Assembly: GCA_038503075.1 (NCBI GenBank)
Contig: JBCAML010000001.1
Span: forward strand, 3,410,001 to 3,474,000
Direction: 5' to 3'
DNA length: 64,000 nt
Origin: Gyromitra esculenta
Lineage: Eukaryota; Ascomycota; Pezizomycetes; Pezizales; Discinaceae
Shown: piece by piece, positions 44,723 to 54,120 of the stretch
Position numbering within the stretch: the stretch's first letter is position 1
Layout: the number at the start of each line of letters is the position of its first letter
Position numbers and translations under genes: made by a program
Notes under the pieces: model-generated
Told to the model about the DNA's origin: nothing
Database searches by the model: none
The model's input: the letters and a program-made list of their open reading frames with translations, nothing else

Positions 44723-46707
44723 TTTTTTTTTTTGTTTAAATCATTTGATTATTGTTTCTAGGTACAAAACCGCTTATGCAACACGAAGGTTATGAAGTCA
44801 AAAAACCTATCCCCACCAAATAAACACCCTTATCCACCTGGGTAACATGAGAGAACACAAAAGAAAAGCGAACCAAGTACTTCCGACAGAACAAGACGAT
44901 GTTCCTGCGATAAACGACTTAACAGTGCAGGGAAAAATTGACAACAAATGCCTGTGAAAGTAAAGAGACTTGCAAACAACAGCTAAAAAACAATGAGAAA
45001 CAGTAGAAGTAGGTCCACAATAAAGCCTCAGTGGAAGTAAAAAGCAGCCAGGAAAAATTCCAATCAAAGTTAGTTGGGGTTGAGCGAGTATAAGTAGAGT
45101 GACCTAAAGGTCCATCTGATCATCTGCCGGAGGGGGCGGTGAGGCCTTAGAAGGGCGTGATGGGCAGCTGTTCAGGTGTGACTAATGGGGTCCGTCACAG
45201 TTAACACACTTGACAAGAGTGTGAGAGCAGGGGTGGCCTTTGGTTGAGCAAGAGAGTGTGGGGCAGCTATGAGCAGCAGTAGGATGAAGTCCAACACACC
45301 AGCGACAGCATGGTTGATTGGGGCATTTATTTGTGTGGTGTCCAAATTTGTGGCATTGGGAGCACTGGGTGGAGGGTCCGAAGCGGAGTTTGCGTTCGGA
45401 TCTAACAGTGGTAGAGAAGGCAGATAAGCGAGTGCGGTTGGCGATCTCATTAGCTTTAGGGCCAGAGAGTGTGATAACAATTGAGGAAACTGTTTTCCCT
45501 CTTCGTTTTCAGGTAGAGTGAGCCATCTGGGGGGGATGTCCATGATAAGGCCAGGGTTGAAGTTGCAGAGTTCTTGCTGAATAGCAGCGGGCTCCATAGA
45601 GGTGGGAATACCATGTACAACAAGTTGGTGTAATGGTTCGTCAAGGTGTAGGGAGCGAGCTCCTGGGATTAGGTGAAGAAATTGGCCAACTTTCCTGTAA
45701 TGGGTGTTGGCAAACATGTTGTTCATGACCGTTAACGACACATTCTGGGAATGTGTGTCTATTGCCACAGACTGGATGGTGATGGAACCAATGGCAGAGT
45801 TGAGTTTATCTCTGAGTTCCGTGGGTGACCCCTGAGAAAGGGGAGTGCCGTCGCGTTTGACAATTAAACGGCGAGCACGCATGGTGGGAGATGTTGAGGG
45901 AGAGGAAGATGAAGTCTTAGGAGCAGGAGCGTTAGCAGCCTGTTTGGCCTTTGCTGGTTGGGGTTTTCTCTTGGGTTTGCTGGCGGCCACCTGGGCCCAT
46001 TGCAAAGGCTTTGGGGCAGAAGGAGCAGGAATTGCAGCAGAAGGGGCAGGAGCAGGAGGAGCACTTGGTGGTGCAGGTGGTGCTGAGGGCGCTGCTTTCC
46101 CTACTGTGAGAAGGTGCATGCGCTCTTGTTTGCTTAGAGTTGGAGACTCTGGAAACATGTCCGGGAGAGGTGCTGGACTCTTAGCAGCCTCTTTCAGTAG
46201 GGTGACCTCGCTTTGTAGATGCTGAATCATGTTAAGGAGGGAAGTGAAGTGGGTGAGATTCAGTTCGTCAGCCCTTGTTAGGAACTGACAAACTGTCTTG
46301 AGGGTCATGGGGGCTCCTGTGATCCCGTTGTCCTTATTTTGGACTATAGCAATCCAATTAGTGGGGTGGGAGAAGACAGGTGGTGATGGAGGAGAGGTGT
46401 CAGCTCTCTGCCGTTTCGCTGGTGAGGGGGTTCTTGGTTCCGCCATGGCAGTTTCGGAGGAAGCAGGAGTGGTGGAGGCTTCGCCTCTTTGGAGAGAGGG
46501 GAAGAAAGGTTTAAAGATTCTTGCTGTGTCTTCTGAAGACATGCGATCGGAGTGGTGTTGTTAAAACAAGGATCCAACTTGTTTTGTGAGCGGGGTAATG
46601 AAATGAAGCCGAAGTGCTAAAGACTTTTGGCTGTGTGTAACGCCGTTGCAACGCAAAAGGTGGAGGTGAACTTTCAATCGAAGAGGTTGTAGCGGGGACG
46701 GAGGATG
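44723..46707 (-). mobile_element. LINE copy 5, ORF1-only
   Basis: Poly(T) 44723-44733, 3' UTR, ORF1, 5' leader starting CATCCTCCGTC at 46707. No ORF2. The flanks are the truncated LINE copy 6 and a Gypsy pol relic; no target duplication is visible, so copies 5 and 6 may have been joined by template switching or recombination. Confidence 0.85.
45104..46542 (-). pseudogene. LINE copy 5 ORF1 with frameshift
   Basis: Starts MSSEDTARIF like copy 1 but has no stop in the position where copy 1 is broken. A one-base loss near 45510 (gaaaacgaag where copies 1 and 3 have gaaaaacgaag) shifts the frame after residue ~344, so the zinc knuckles are not translated; the read-through protein ends at 45172. 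The knuckle-coding sequence itself is still present to 45104. Confidence 0.87.
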
Positions 46708-46710
46708 CCT

Positions 46711-47396
46711 GCAGAGAGGCAGTATGATGCAGGGAAGAAGGAGTGCAAAGGGCTGCTAAAGCGGTTGAAGAAGCTGCGCTTTGGGCTTTATTGAGTCCTC
46801 TTTAGGGTAGAGATTGACGCCCGAACCTTGGTAAACCAGCTCAACCAGCCTGCCAATGACCTTCCTGGCGCCATGGTTACACAGTGGATCACATGAATAC
46901 ACCTCTTTGACTTTGACGTCGTTCACGTCCCTGGCAAGCAGCATACCGCGGCCGACCAGCTCTTGAGAAGGAAAGGCACAGAGGAAGAGGTGGTGGAGGC
47001 AGAGGCAGAGTATGTAGAAGGGTTGGAGGAGTTCTTGGACAGTCAGTTGTTTGCAGGCCGCGCGCAGGTAGGGGAGTCCGTGTCTACGCGCACTCCTATA
47101 CACCCAGGGGTTCCTCTGGTGAAAGGGGAATACTTCGGGTGCTGGAAGGAGATCGGGGAGTTCCTGGAGAGCCTAAGAATGCCAGAGGATCTGTCAGATA
47201 AGCAAAGGCTTACCTTTCGGCGGGAGGCCAAGAAGTTCCTGGTCCAGGAAGGGCACCTATACCGTTGAGGTAGAGAAAAACAACCCGCAAAGAGGGTGAT
47301 ATGCCGTGGAGCGGAGTGCCAGGAGATCCTGCAGAGCATCCATGACAAGTTAGGACATAGAGGCAGGGAAGGCATATACAGAAAGGTGTAACGGGG
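46711..47396 (+). pseudogene. Gypsy pol relic, RNase H to integrase zinc region
   Basis: Plus-strand order: RQYDAGKKECKGLLKRLKKL (RNase H start), a stop, ARTLVNQLNQPANDLPGAMV, a stop, FDFDVVHVPGKQHTAADQL (RNase H end), a connection segment, then HDKLGHRGREGIYRK, the His half of the integrase HHCC motif. Two in-frame stops lie in the RNase H part and a third (47268) in the connection. The frame is cut by a solo LTR at 47397 and continues at 48540. Confidence 0.85.
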
Positions 47397-48534
47397 GTAG
47401 TCCTACTGCTCTGCAGTGGGAATAGCTATAGGAATAAGGCCATTGCAAATACTAGGATTCAGGTTGAGATTTTAGAGTATTTTCGTGCAAGGTACTTAAT
47501 TATCTTAAGGGCTTTACTCAGTAGTATTCTGTCTGATGAGACTGGGAAGAAGAGCAACAGGGGGCGGGGTCATGCACTATCTTTATAGTGCTGCTGACTC
47601 GCCATCCTCTTTCTGTTCTACTCTGCTGGGGGCCCATCAAGACCCTGAGAACATGCCAAGATATTGCGGGCGGGGCACCTCAGGATTCAGCTAATGATCA
47701 CTTCGGCGCTCTCCGGCACTCCTCGGTTGTTCTGTCCAGTTAGACCTTCTGGATCCGCCAGCTGCATGCCATGCCTATGCTGGATGCAGGAATTGGTGCT
47801 GATCAGTCTACTGTTGCATGTGAGGTGTCCTGCACTTAATAGATTCCCTATTTCCGCACCAATGGCTCTGGGCCGCTGGTACATGCACAGATGGATTGGG
47901 AACACCACCACAGGAGCCTCCTGTGTTTGGTATCACCGGAGATATATCATTGGCTTGTCAGCTAATGTTATTCTCGCTGGTTCCACTCCATCGAAACAGC
48001 AGGGTAGGAGGAATCCTCTAACATGTGGTAGCTACACCACTCATGTCGATCCTTACTACCTCTCTGCTTGCCTGTCTCACGGTTCAGTTTCTCGTTAAGC
48101 CCTTTAGTATCCCTAAAGGTGAGCAGTGCTACTTAAGCGAGATACTAACACGTTCGAGGAGTGCAGCGTTTCTACAGGTTCTACAGTGGGTATACTTCAA
48201 GGCGAAGTATCAGCGATGTTTCACAGCGACAGCGGAAGTTCTGAGATAGAACCGTGGTGGTATTTGGAGTAATACAGGTAGAAGTGAACGAGAACGTTGC
48301 TTAGAGAAGAAAAGAAGAGAACACCAAAACCGTCCTCCTTATATACCCCGCTTTCTTCTATCCAAAACTCATAACCGAACATAACCGAAAGACAAAGACA
48401 TTGTTTAACAAGAGAGAACCCATGACCCACGAACATTACTTCTAACCGAAACCAAACCCATTATCCTTCTTCATCCGTGAAAGCCTGATACTATTATGCT
48501 TCACTACAGGTAACGGTATTGTTGATCCGTTACA
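47397..48534. repeat. solo LTR copy 3, inside integrase, itself holding a TCE
   Basis: LTR of the TGTAACGG family with a perfect 5-bp target duplication AAAGG (47392-47396 and 48535-48539). Removing the LTR joins YRK to ASQRYWWPG in the integrase zinc domain, so it is a genuine insertion. It contains TCE copy 10 (48075-48482); without that it is ~725 bp. This is a three-level nest: TCE in LTR in Gypsy pol. Confidence 0.93.
48075..48482 (+). mobile_element. TCE copy 10, in an LTR
   Basis: 408 bp, ends TCTCACGG and CCGTGAAA, perfect target duplication GCCTG (48070-48074 and 48483-48487). The intact LTR copies at 14.2 and 26.9 kb show the empty site. Paired arms CCTTTAG/CTAAAGG (48111-48117, 48123-48129), ATACTTC/GAAGTAT, GTTCT/AGAAC and GTATT/AATAC. 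Minus-strand TATATAAG near 48340. Confidence 0.96.
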
Positions 48535-49770
48535 AAAGGCGTCCCAGCGGTACTGGTGGCCCGGCATGGCGAAAGAGGTCGAAGAGTATGTGTGAACCTG
48601 TGAGCAATGTCAGCTGAGAGCATCAGCCAGGTATCCAGACGTGCTACACCCTACTTTTGCGACTTGCCTGTTCAAAAAGGTATGTGTAGACATCGTGCAT
48701 ATGCCTATGGGAGCCGACCAGAAGAGGTATCTCGTGGTGGCTAGGGACGACTTCTTGGGGTGGGTAGAAGGGCGTGCTTTAGAAAAGAGCAGCTCAGAGA
48801 AAGTGGCAGACTTCCTGTACCAGGAAGTGATCTCGCACTTTGGTTGCCCAAAGAAGATCATGGTGGACGGTGGCCCAGAGAATAAGGCTTTCACCGAGCG
48901 GCTCTGTGAAAGGTATGGGATCGACAGGAAAGTAGTATCAGCTTATCACTCCCAAGCGAATGATCTACTGGAGCATGGCCATCAACAGGTTGTAGACGCC
49001 CTTCAGAAGATATGCAAGACGCCCAAAGATTGGCCCAAGCACAGGCATTTGGTGCTGTGGGCAGATTGGGTGACAGTCAGAAGACCCACAGGGAAGCACC
49101 CATTCGAGCTCGTCTTTGGGTGGCAGTGTGTCCTGCCCATTGAGGTATCCTTAGCATCCTGGGGCAGCATCCTTTGGGGGATATTCATACCACCGGCGAG
49201 CTGTTGGCAGCACGCACTAGGCAGTTAGAAATGAGAGACAAGGATATAGAGGAGGCGGCAGCTAGGCTGAAGGAGAGCAGGTCCGAGAATAAGAGGTATT
49301 TCGACGCCAACAGGACAAAGAGACCGGCTTCCCAGGCTCTGCGGACAGGTGATCTAGTCCTGCTCCATACCACGAGGCTATACAAACAGTGGAGTGATAA
49401 GCTCGCAAATAGGTGGAAAGGGCCTTTTAGGATCAAGGTCATATCTGCTGTAGGGACTGTTACCCTGGAAGAGCAGGACGGTACCCACCTGGAAGGCACT
49501 GTTCCTCCCGATCGTGTCAAACGCTTTCTCCAGCGCGCGGGGGACCCTACCATGGTCATGGATGTGGAGTCCGGTGTGGAGTCCAATGTAGAGTCAGGCA
49601 TGGAGTCGGGCGCGGAGGAAGGGGGTACAGAGAGCAAGGTGGCGGCGGCGGTGGAGGTGGCAGAGGATCTGGATAAGGGGGGATCGGGGGAGAGTGGATT
49701 GGTGGTAGAAGGTAAGTGTGTAAAACCCAAGAAGGATTGGGGGTTTTACATACAGGTTTAGGAGAGGAAG
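48535..49770 (+). pseudogene. Gypsy integrase relic
   Basis: Continues the pol relic: ASQRYWWPGMAKEVEEYV, stop, TCEQCQLRA (Cys half of HHCC), then the catalytic core with DIVHMP (first Asp), MVDGGPENK (second Asp) and a third position reading NDLLEHGHQ (Glu). A frameshift near 49170 moves into LKESRSENKRYFDANRTKRP and then GDLVLLHTTRL...KWKGPF-type GPY/F sequence. The tail is Glu/Ser/Val-rich. The stop and frameshift make it non-functional. Confidence 0.87.
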
Positions 49771-49784
49771 GGGGAGAGTAGGCG

Positions 49785-50192
49785 TCTCACGGTTCAGTCC
49801 TTCGTTAAGCCCTTCAGTATCCCTGAAGGTGAGCAGTGCTACTTGAACGAAGTTTCAACACATTCAAAGAGTGCGAGGTTTCTACAAGTTCTACGTGGGA
49901 TCTATCTCAAGGCGAGTTAAGTGCAGTGTGATTATGACAGCGATAGTGAGGGTTCTGAGGTAAAACCGAGATCGTATTCGAACAATACAAGAGAAGTGAA
50001 ACGAGAACGTTGCTTAAGGAAAGAAAGAGAAAGTACAACAAGCAACGAAAACCTATCCCTTAAATACTCCACTTTTCCCATACTCCGACTCATAACCGAA
50101 ACATAACCGGACAACAAAGACATTATATAAAAAGAATAACCCGTGACAACCCATAATCCATCCCTGTCCATTACCTGATTCAATCCATGAAA
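49785..50192 (+). mobile_element. TCE copy 11
   Basis: 408 bp, ends TCTCACGG and CCATGAAA, perfect duplication AGGCG (49780-49784 and 50193-50197). It sits in the purine-rich stretch after the Gypsy pol relic. The outer arms are CTTCGTT/AACGAAG, a fully complementary variant; inner CCTTCAG/CTGAAGG (49811-49817, 49823-49829). Confidence 0.94.
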
Positions 50193-50357
50193 AGGCGGAA
50201 GTGGTGGGTATATATATGCTTTTTAGCTGTTTCCTTCAGCATCTGTCTGCAATCTTTCTATTCTTTCGGGATATGTCTGCAGTCTTCCTGTTTCTTCGTT
50301 TCGTCGTTTTCTATTTCTTTGGTATATGTCTGCAGCCTTCGTTTCTTCGTTTCCTAT
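50193..50357. other. possible 3' end of the Gypsy relic
   Basis: Follows a polypurine stretch (gagaggaagggggagagta...aggcggaagtggtggg, interrupted by TCE copy 11) and contains three repeats of ggatatgtctgcag/tgtctgcaatc. It may be the polypurine tract and start of the 3' LTR of the relic. Confidence 0.35.
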
Positions 50358-51091
50358 TGTAACGGATCTACAATACCGTTACCTGCAGTGAAGCATAATA
50401 GTACCGGACAAGCAGAGAAGTAGTAAGGATCAGCATGAGTGGTGTAGCTACCACATGCTACAGCATAGCTGCTACCCTGCTGTTTCGATGGAACGGAACC
50501 AGCGAGAATAACATTAGCTGACAAGCCAATGATATATCTCCGGTGATACCAAACACAGGAAACTCCTGTGGTGGTGTTCCCAATCCATCTGTGCATGTAC
50601 CAGCGGCCCAGAGCCATTGGCGCGGCAATAGGGAAACTATTAAGTGCAGGACACCTCACATGCAACAATAGACTGATCAGCGCCAATTCCTGCATTCAGC
50701 ATAGGCATGGCATGCAGCCGGCGGATCCAGAAGGTCTAACTGGACAGAACAACTGAGGAGTGCCGGAGAGCGCCGAAGTGATCATTAGCTGAATTCTGAG
50801 GTGCCCCGCTCGCAATATCTTGGCATGTTCTCAGGGTCTCGACGGGCCCCCAGCAGAGTAGAACAGAAAGAGGACGGCGAGTCAGCAGCACTATAAAGAT
50901 AGTGCATGACTCCGCCACCTGTTGCTCTTCTTCCCAGTCTCATCAAGACAGAATACTACCGAGTAGAGCCCTTAAGATTATTGAGTATCTTGCACGAAAT
51001 ACTCTTAACATCTCAACCTGATTTAGTATTTGCAACGGCCGTATTCCTATACCTATTCCCACTACAGAGCAGTAGGACTATCCCCGTTACA
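50358..51091. repeat. LTR copy 4, reversed (TGTAACGG family)
   Basis: 734 bp, ends TGTAACGG and CCGTTACA, reverse complement of copies 1-3. No matching 5-bp duplication (CCTAT and GGTGA). Confidence 0.87.
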
Positions 51092-51146
51092 GGTGAATGA
51101 TGCCAAGCTCATGGAGAAGGTGTCAGAGGAGTTCGATCTGTACCTG

Positions 51147-51695
51147 CATTATCAACGGTGTAGGACCAGTACTTCTTACCGCACAGGAAATCTCCAAGAA
51201 GCTTTAGATAACAATCTAGACGCTATAACCTGCCCGGTTGCTATCCGCAACACAATACACAGGCGCAAGTCCTAACTGCTTCTTATGAACCGCTAAAAGA
51301 TAACCGTAGGGTTCAAAGTAGGGATCAAGCAAAGTTCCGTGAAGAACTTCCAATAGTAAGGTTTTAATAACTAACGCTGAAGGGCCCTTGGCCCTGGGTA
51401 TAGTTTGAATATCACTTGCTTTGCTTGTTGGGTATTGTGTTTGTTCGAATATACTCTTCGTCTAACCAATCTGGAAGGACGAGGTCTGTTGTGGACGCGT
51501 CGTGACTTTGAAGTTCGTGTCGCGTGAAGCAACAACAAAGTCTCTTGAAGAAACAAAGGATTCTTTGCATTAAGAAAGTATTAGTTGAAGATGAAACGGA
51601 CACAGGACCTTGAGAGAATGAATGAAAGTCGTATACCGCTAAGCTATACAATATAATATTGATAAGGCTCGTTCTTCGTCGCTAATGATCAGGAA
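51147..51695 (+). repeat. dispersed repeat R4, copy 2
   Basis: Both ends match 27443-27790, but the middle (51395-51645) is different and contains a box-A-like tRNA motif (reverse of 51636-51646, TAGCTTAGCGG). The sequence between the LTR end (51091) and this repeat reads like a short protein relic (VNDAKLMEKVSEEFDLYLHY). Confidence 0.65.
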
Positions 51696-51984
51696 GAAGA
51701 CCCTTCTCAACGGTAGAGCACTGGACTACTTATAGTAGTCAAGTGTCAAATACAAAGGCTATGTAATAACATGAACTAACATGGAAAAATCCCATAGACC
51801 CTGAAACGCTTTCCTTCGCTCTTACCCCTCTCATTATCGTATGGCGTGATTGTCGGAATTAACCGGCGACGCAACGTATAAGCGAATCGGGGAAGTGTCG
51901 ATCGAAAGAGTCGGCCATTGATGACACAAGGAAACCAAACATCCAATCTGAATCTTATTAATAATCAACCAAGATTAATAATAA
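51696..51984. other. spacer
   Basis: No recognised gene or repeat. It contains a short inverted repeat ctacttatagtag at about 51734. Confidence 0.3.
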
Positions 51985-52072
51985 CCGACATGGTCGGGGA
52001 TTGAACGCTAGTCCATATGTGTGCATCGTAAGCGAACTCAAGTCGTAACCAACTAAGCTACCAATAGGTATA
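51985..52072 (-). ncRNA. tRNA-like sequence or tRNA-derived SINE head
   Basis: On the minus strand, TAGCTTAGTTG (52060-52050) fits the box A consensus TRGYNNARNNG and GTTCAATCC (52006-51998) fits box B GWTCRANNC, 43 bp between them. The arms of a cloverleaf do not pair well (T-arm mismatched), so this is not a working tRNA. A polymerase-III-type SINE head or tRNA pseudogene is likelier. A box-A-only twin lies at 51636-51646. Confidence 0.45.
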
Positions 52073-52082
52073 ACAAACAGTC

Positions 52083-53550
52083 GGATCAGAAGGGCTGGCT
52101 GCGCAATTGCTACCACTCGGTCCTGCAACAGGCGGCTAGACAAGACCCGGTGTACTATCTCCTGGTTCTGGCGGCGAGATCGGACGAGGTGTATCGCATG
52201 CTTTCTTGCATTATCACTTCTGCAAGTTATGCCAAGTTTACCCAGAGACAGAACGGATGGTTGTTTTGGTTGGTTGGTTAGGTGTATGGGTTTATGGTTG
52301 TTAGGTTTCGTGGTTGTTCTTTGTGTTTCATTGGGTTCTCGCTGTGATGAGTAAGGTGTTTGTCATCGAAGGAGTGGAGTTTTGGTATATAAGCGAAGGG
52401 TTTTCGCCTCTTGTTGTACTTTTTCTTAACCTGTCTTATCTTCTTATTGTCACTTTCTTGTATCTCTGTACAAGGGGATTCTTACACAATCCTTCGTCAC
52501 CTCCGTGAAACCTCTCATACTTTCACGCCACTACATCAACGTAGTTTTGCCGTCGGAGTCATCATAACTCCTTTCCCCGTAGAGCCTGTGGAATCATCGT
52601 TTAAACTCCTGTCGCTAGTCTTCGTTCAAGTAGCACTGCTCACCTTTGGGGATACCAAAGGGCTTGACGAAACCTCGCTTCGTGAGATAAACCCCCGGAA
52701 GGCAATAGACTCAGGCGTAGGTGTGGACCACATACAGACTTCGGTGTCATTGGATCAGGAGATCCCCGAGGGCTGCACTGCGGTTGTGGAGGGCTTCCAC
52801 AGGAATCTTCGTGCTTGGTGGGAGAGGGTAGAGAAGCGGAAGGAAGCAAAGGATGGTCCCACGGTGCGGACCTCGAAGATCTACTGGCAGGAGGATGTGG
52901 AGGCTTTCGGGGGGGAGACCAACGTCATATGCGCACCGGGAGATCTGCGCATTTCGCTGCCACACCTTATACACGGATCAACAGCAGGGCCAAAGGATCA
53001 GGCGATCCTGCAGCATAGAACGGTCAACAGCTGGCCAATAGGGCTCCAGGGTGACGGGGAGGCGTTGGAGTTCCTGGGTGTCGGCACAAGGACAGAGATC
53101 ACTGAGGCACATAGGTCTTTGGGTGTGCTCCTGAAAAACCCTACTGGGCAGGTTAATGTCCACAGGCGTATGGTGGGGCGCTTTCCTAGCACCCCCGAGG
53201 TACGAGGTGTTTAGGGGGTTGGTGATGCACTTTTTGGCCTGGTAGACTGGGAATCGGCGCGGGTTCGGTGGGAGCTTGAGGTTCTCCTGGGAGCGGACGA
53301 GAAGGCGGCTTGGGGGCTGATCGAGAAGGTTAGGAGGGGGCTGGCAGAAGCGATGTGGGAGGGGTATAGGGTACAGGAGTGGGCCGAGCGACGTGACTTT
53401 GGAAAAGACTCGTTCTTCCAGGCGCGTGATGCGGGCACCTGGGAGCCGCCATTGAGGGTCACCCGGGAAGGACATCAGCAACACCTACAATTTGCGTCTG
53501 ACGCACCTAGTGCACTGGATGCCCAAAACGCACAGGACGGAAATCGATCC
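52083..53550 (+). pseudogene. relic of an unidentified gene, possibly an Fe(II)/2-oxoglutarate-dioxygenase-like protein
   Basis: Coding blocks on the plus strand: DQKGWLRNCYHSVLQQAARQ and DEVYRMLSC (52083-52230), then after TCE copy 12 INPRKAIDSG, SVSLDQE, GCTAVVEGFHRNLRAWWERV, IYWQEDVEAFGG, GDLRISLPHLIHGSTAGP and VNSWPIGLQGDGEALEF. The frame is open from 52688 to 53214, then decays (VFRGLGDALFG..., EAMWEGYRVQEWAERRD). From memory, related fungal proteins have an FRHxDxN block just before INPR, which would be an HxD iron site, with LPHxxHGST as the distal His. Here that block is missing exactly where the TCE sits. I cannot name the family and the assignment is tentative. Confidence 0.4.
52250..52687 (-). 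mobile_element. TCE copy 12
   Basis: About 438 bp, minus orientation. Right end CGTGAGA; the left end has diverged (ACGGATGG at about 52253). It belongs to the TCTCAAGG/TCTCACGAAG subtype with copies 1, 2 and 4. Perfect arms CCTTTGG/CCAAAGG and GGAGT/ACTCC are kept; TATATAAG lies near 52387-52394. No target duplication is readable. Confidence 0.85.
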
Positions 53551-53867
53551 CCCTGACGCCCAGGCCTTTCCGCCTGATGCACATGGCGGGCCCACCAGCG
53601 CGTCAGGCGCAATTGAACGTCTCAGGCGCTCTCACCACTCCGCCCTGAGCCTCTCTGACACTCTCGCTATTGCGCCCTGAGCTCTCCCTAAGCTCGCCTG
53701 ACGACACTGGAGAGTAGATACGGCGTCATGATCTTCAATATTCGTCAAGGCTACTGGTCTATAAGGTACTAATCACTTTGGGACTTGTTCTAGTACTTGA
53801 TAATATGATTTATTCCACTCTCTATTCTAATATATATACACAGCGCGATACGCAAAGCTCCCTAACC
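53551..53867. other. GC-rich stretch with repeated CGCCTGA/TCAGGCG words
   Basis: From 53560 to 53710 the words cgcctga, tcaggcg and cgccctgag occur about eight times, resembling the palindromic part of repeat R3. The rest is AT-rich and leads into the minisatellite. Confidence 0.4.
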
Positions 53868-54120
53868 TCCGACAAACAGGCGCCTAAACAGGCAGGAAAC
53901 AGGCGCCTAGACGAGCAGGAAAGAGAGCAGGAAAGCAGGCCCCGATGCAGGCAGGAAACAGGCGCCCTAGCGAGCAAAAAAGCAGGCAGGAAAGCAGGCA
54001 GGAAAACGAGCAGGAAACAGGCCCCGAAGCAGGCAGGAAAGAGGCGCCCTAGCGAGCAGAAAAGCGAGCAGGAAACAGGCCCCGAAGCAGGCAGGAAACA
54101 GCCCCGGAGTCGATTGGAAG
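53868..54120. repeat. minisatellite, inverse of the one at 42290-42475
   Basis: Degenerate units of aaacaggc[cg]cc[gt]a[ag]gc followed by aggcaggaaa and gcgagcagg, ~35 bp, about seven units. The reverse complement matches the 42-kb array. Confidence 0.85.
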
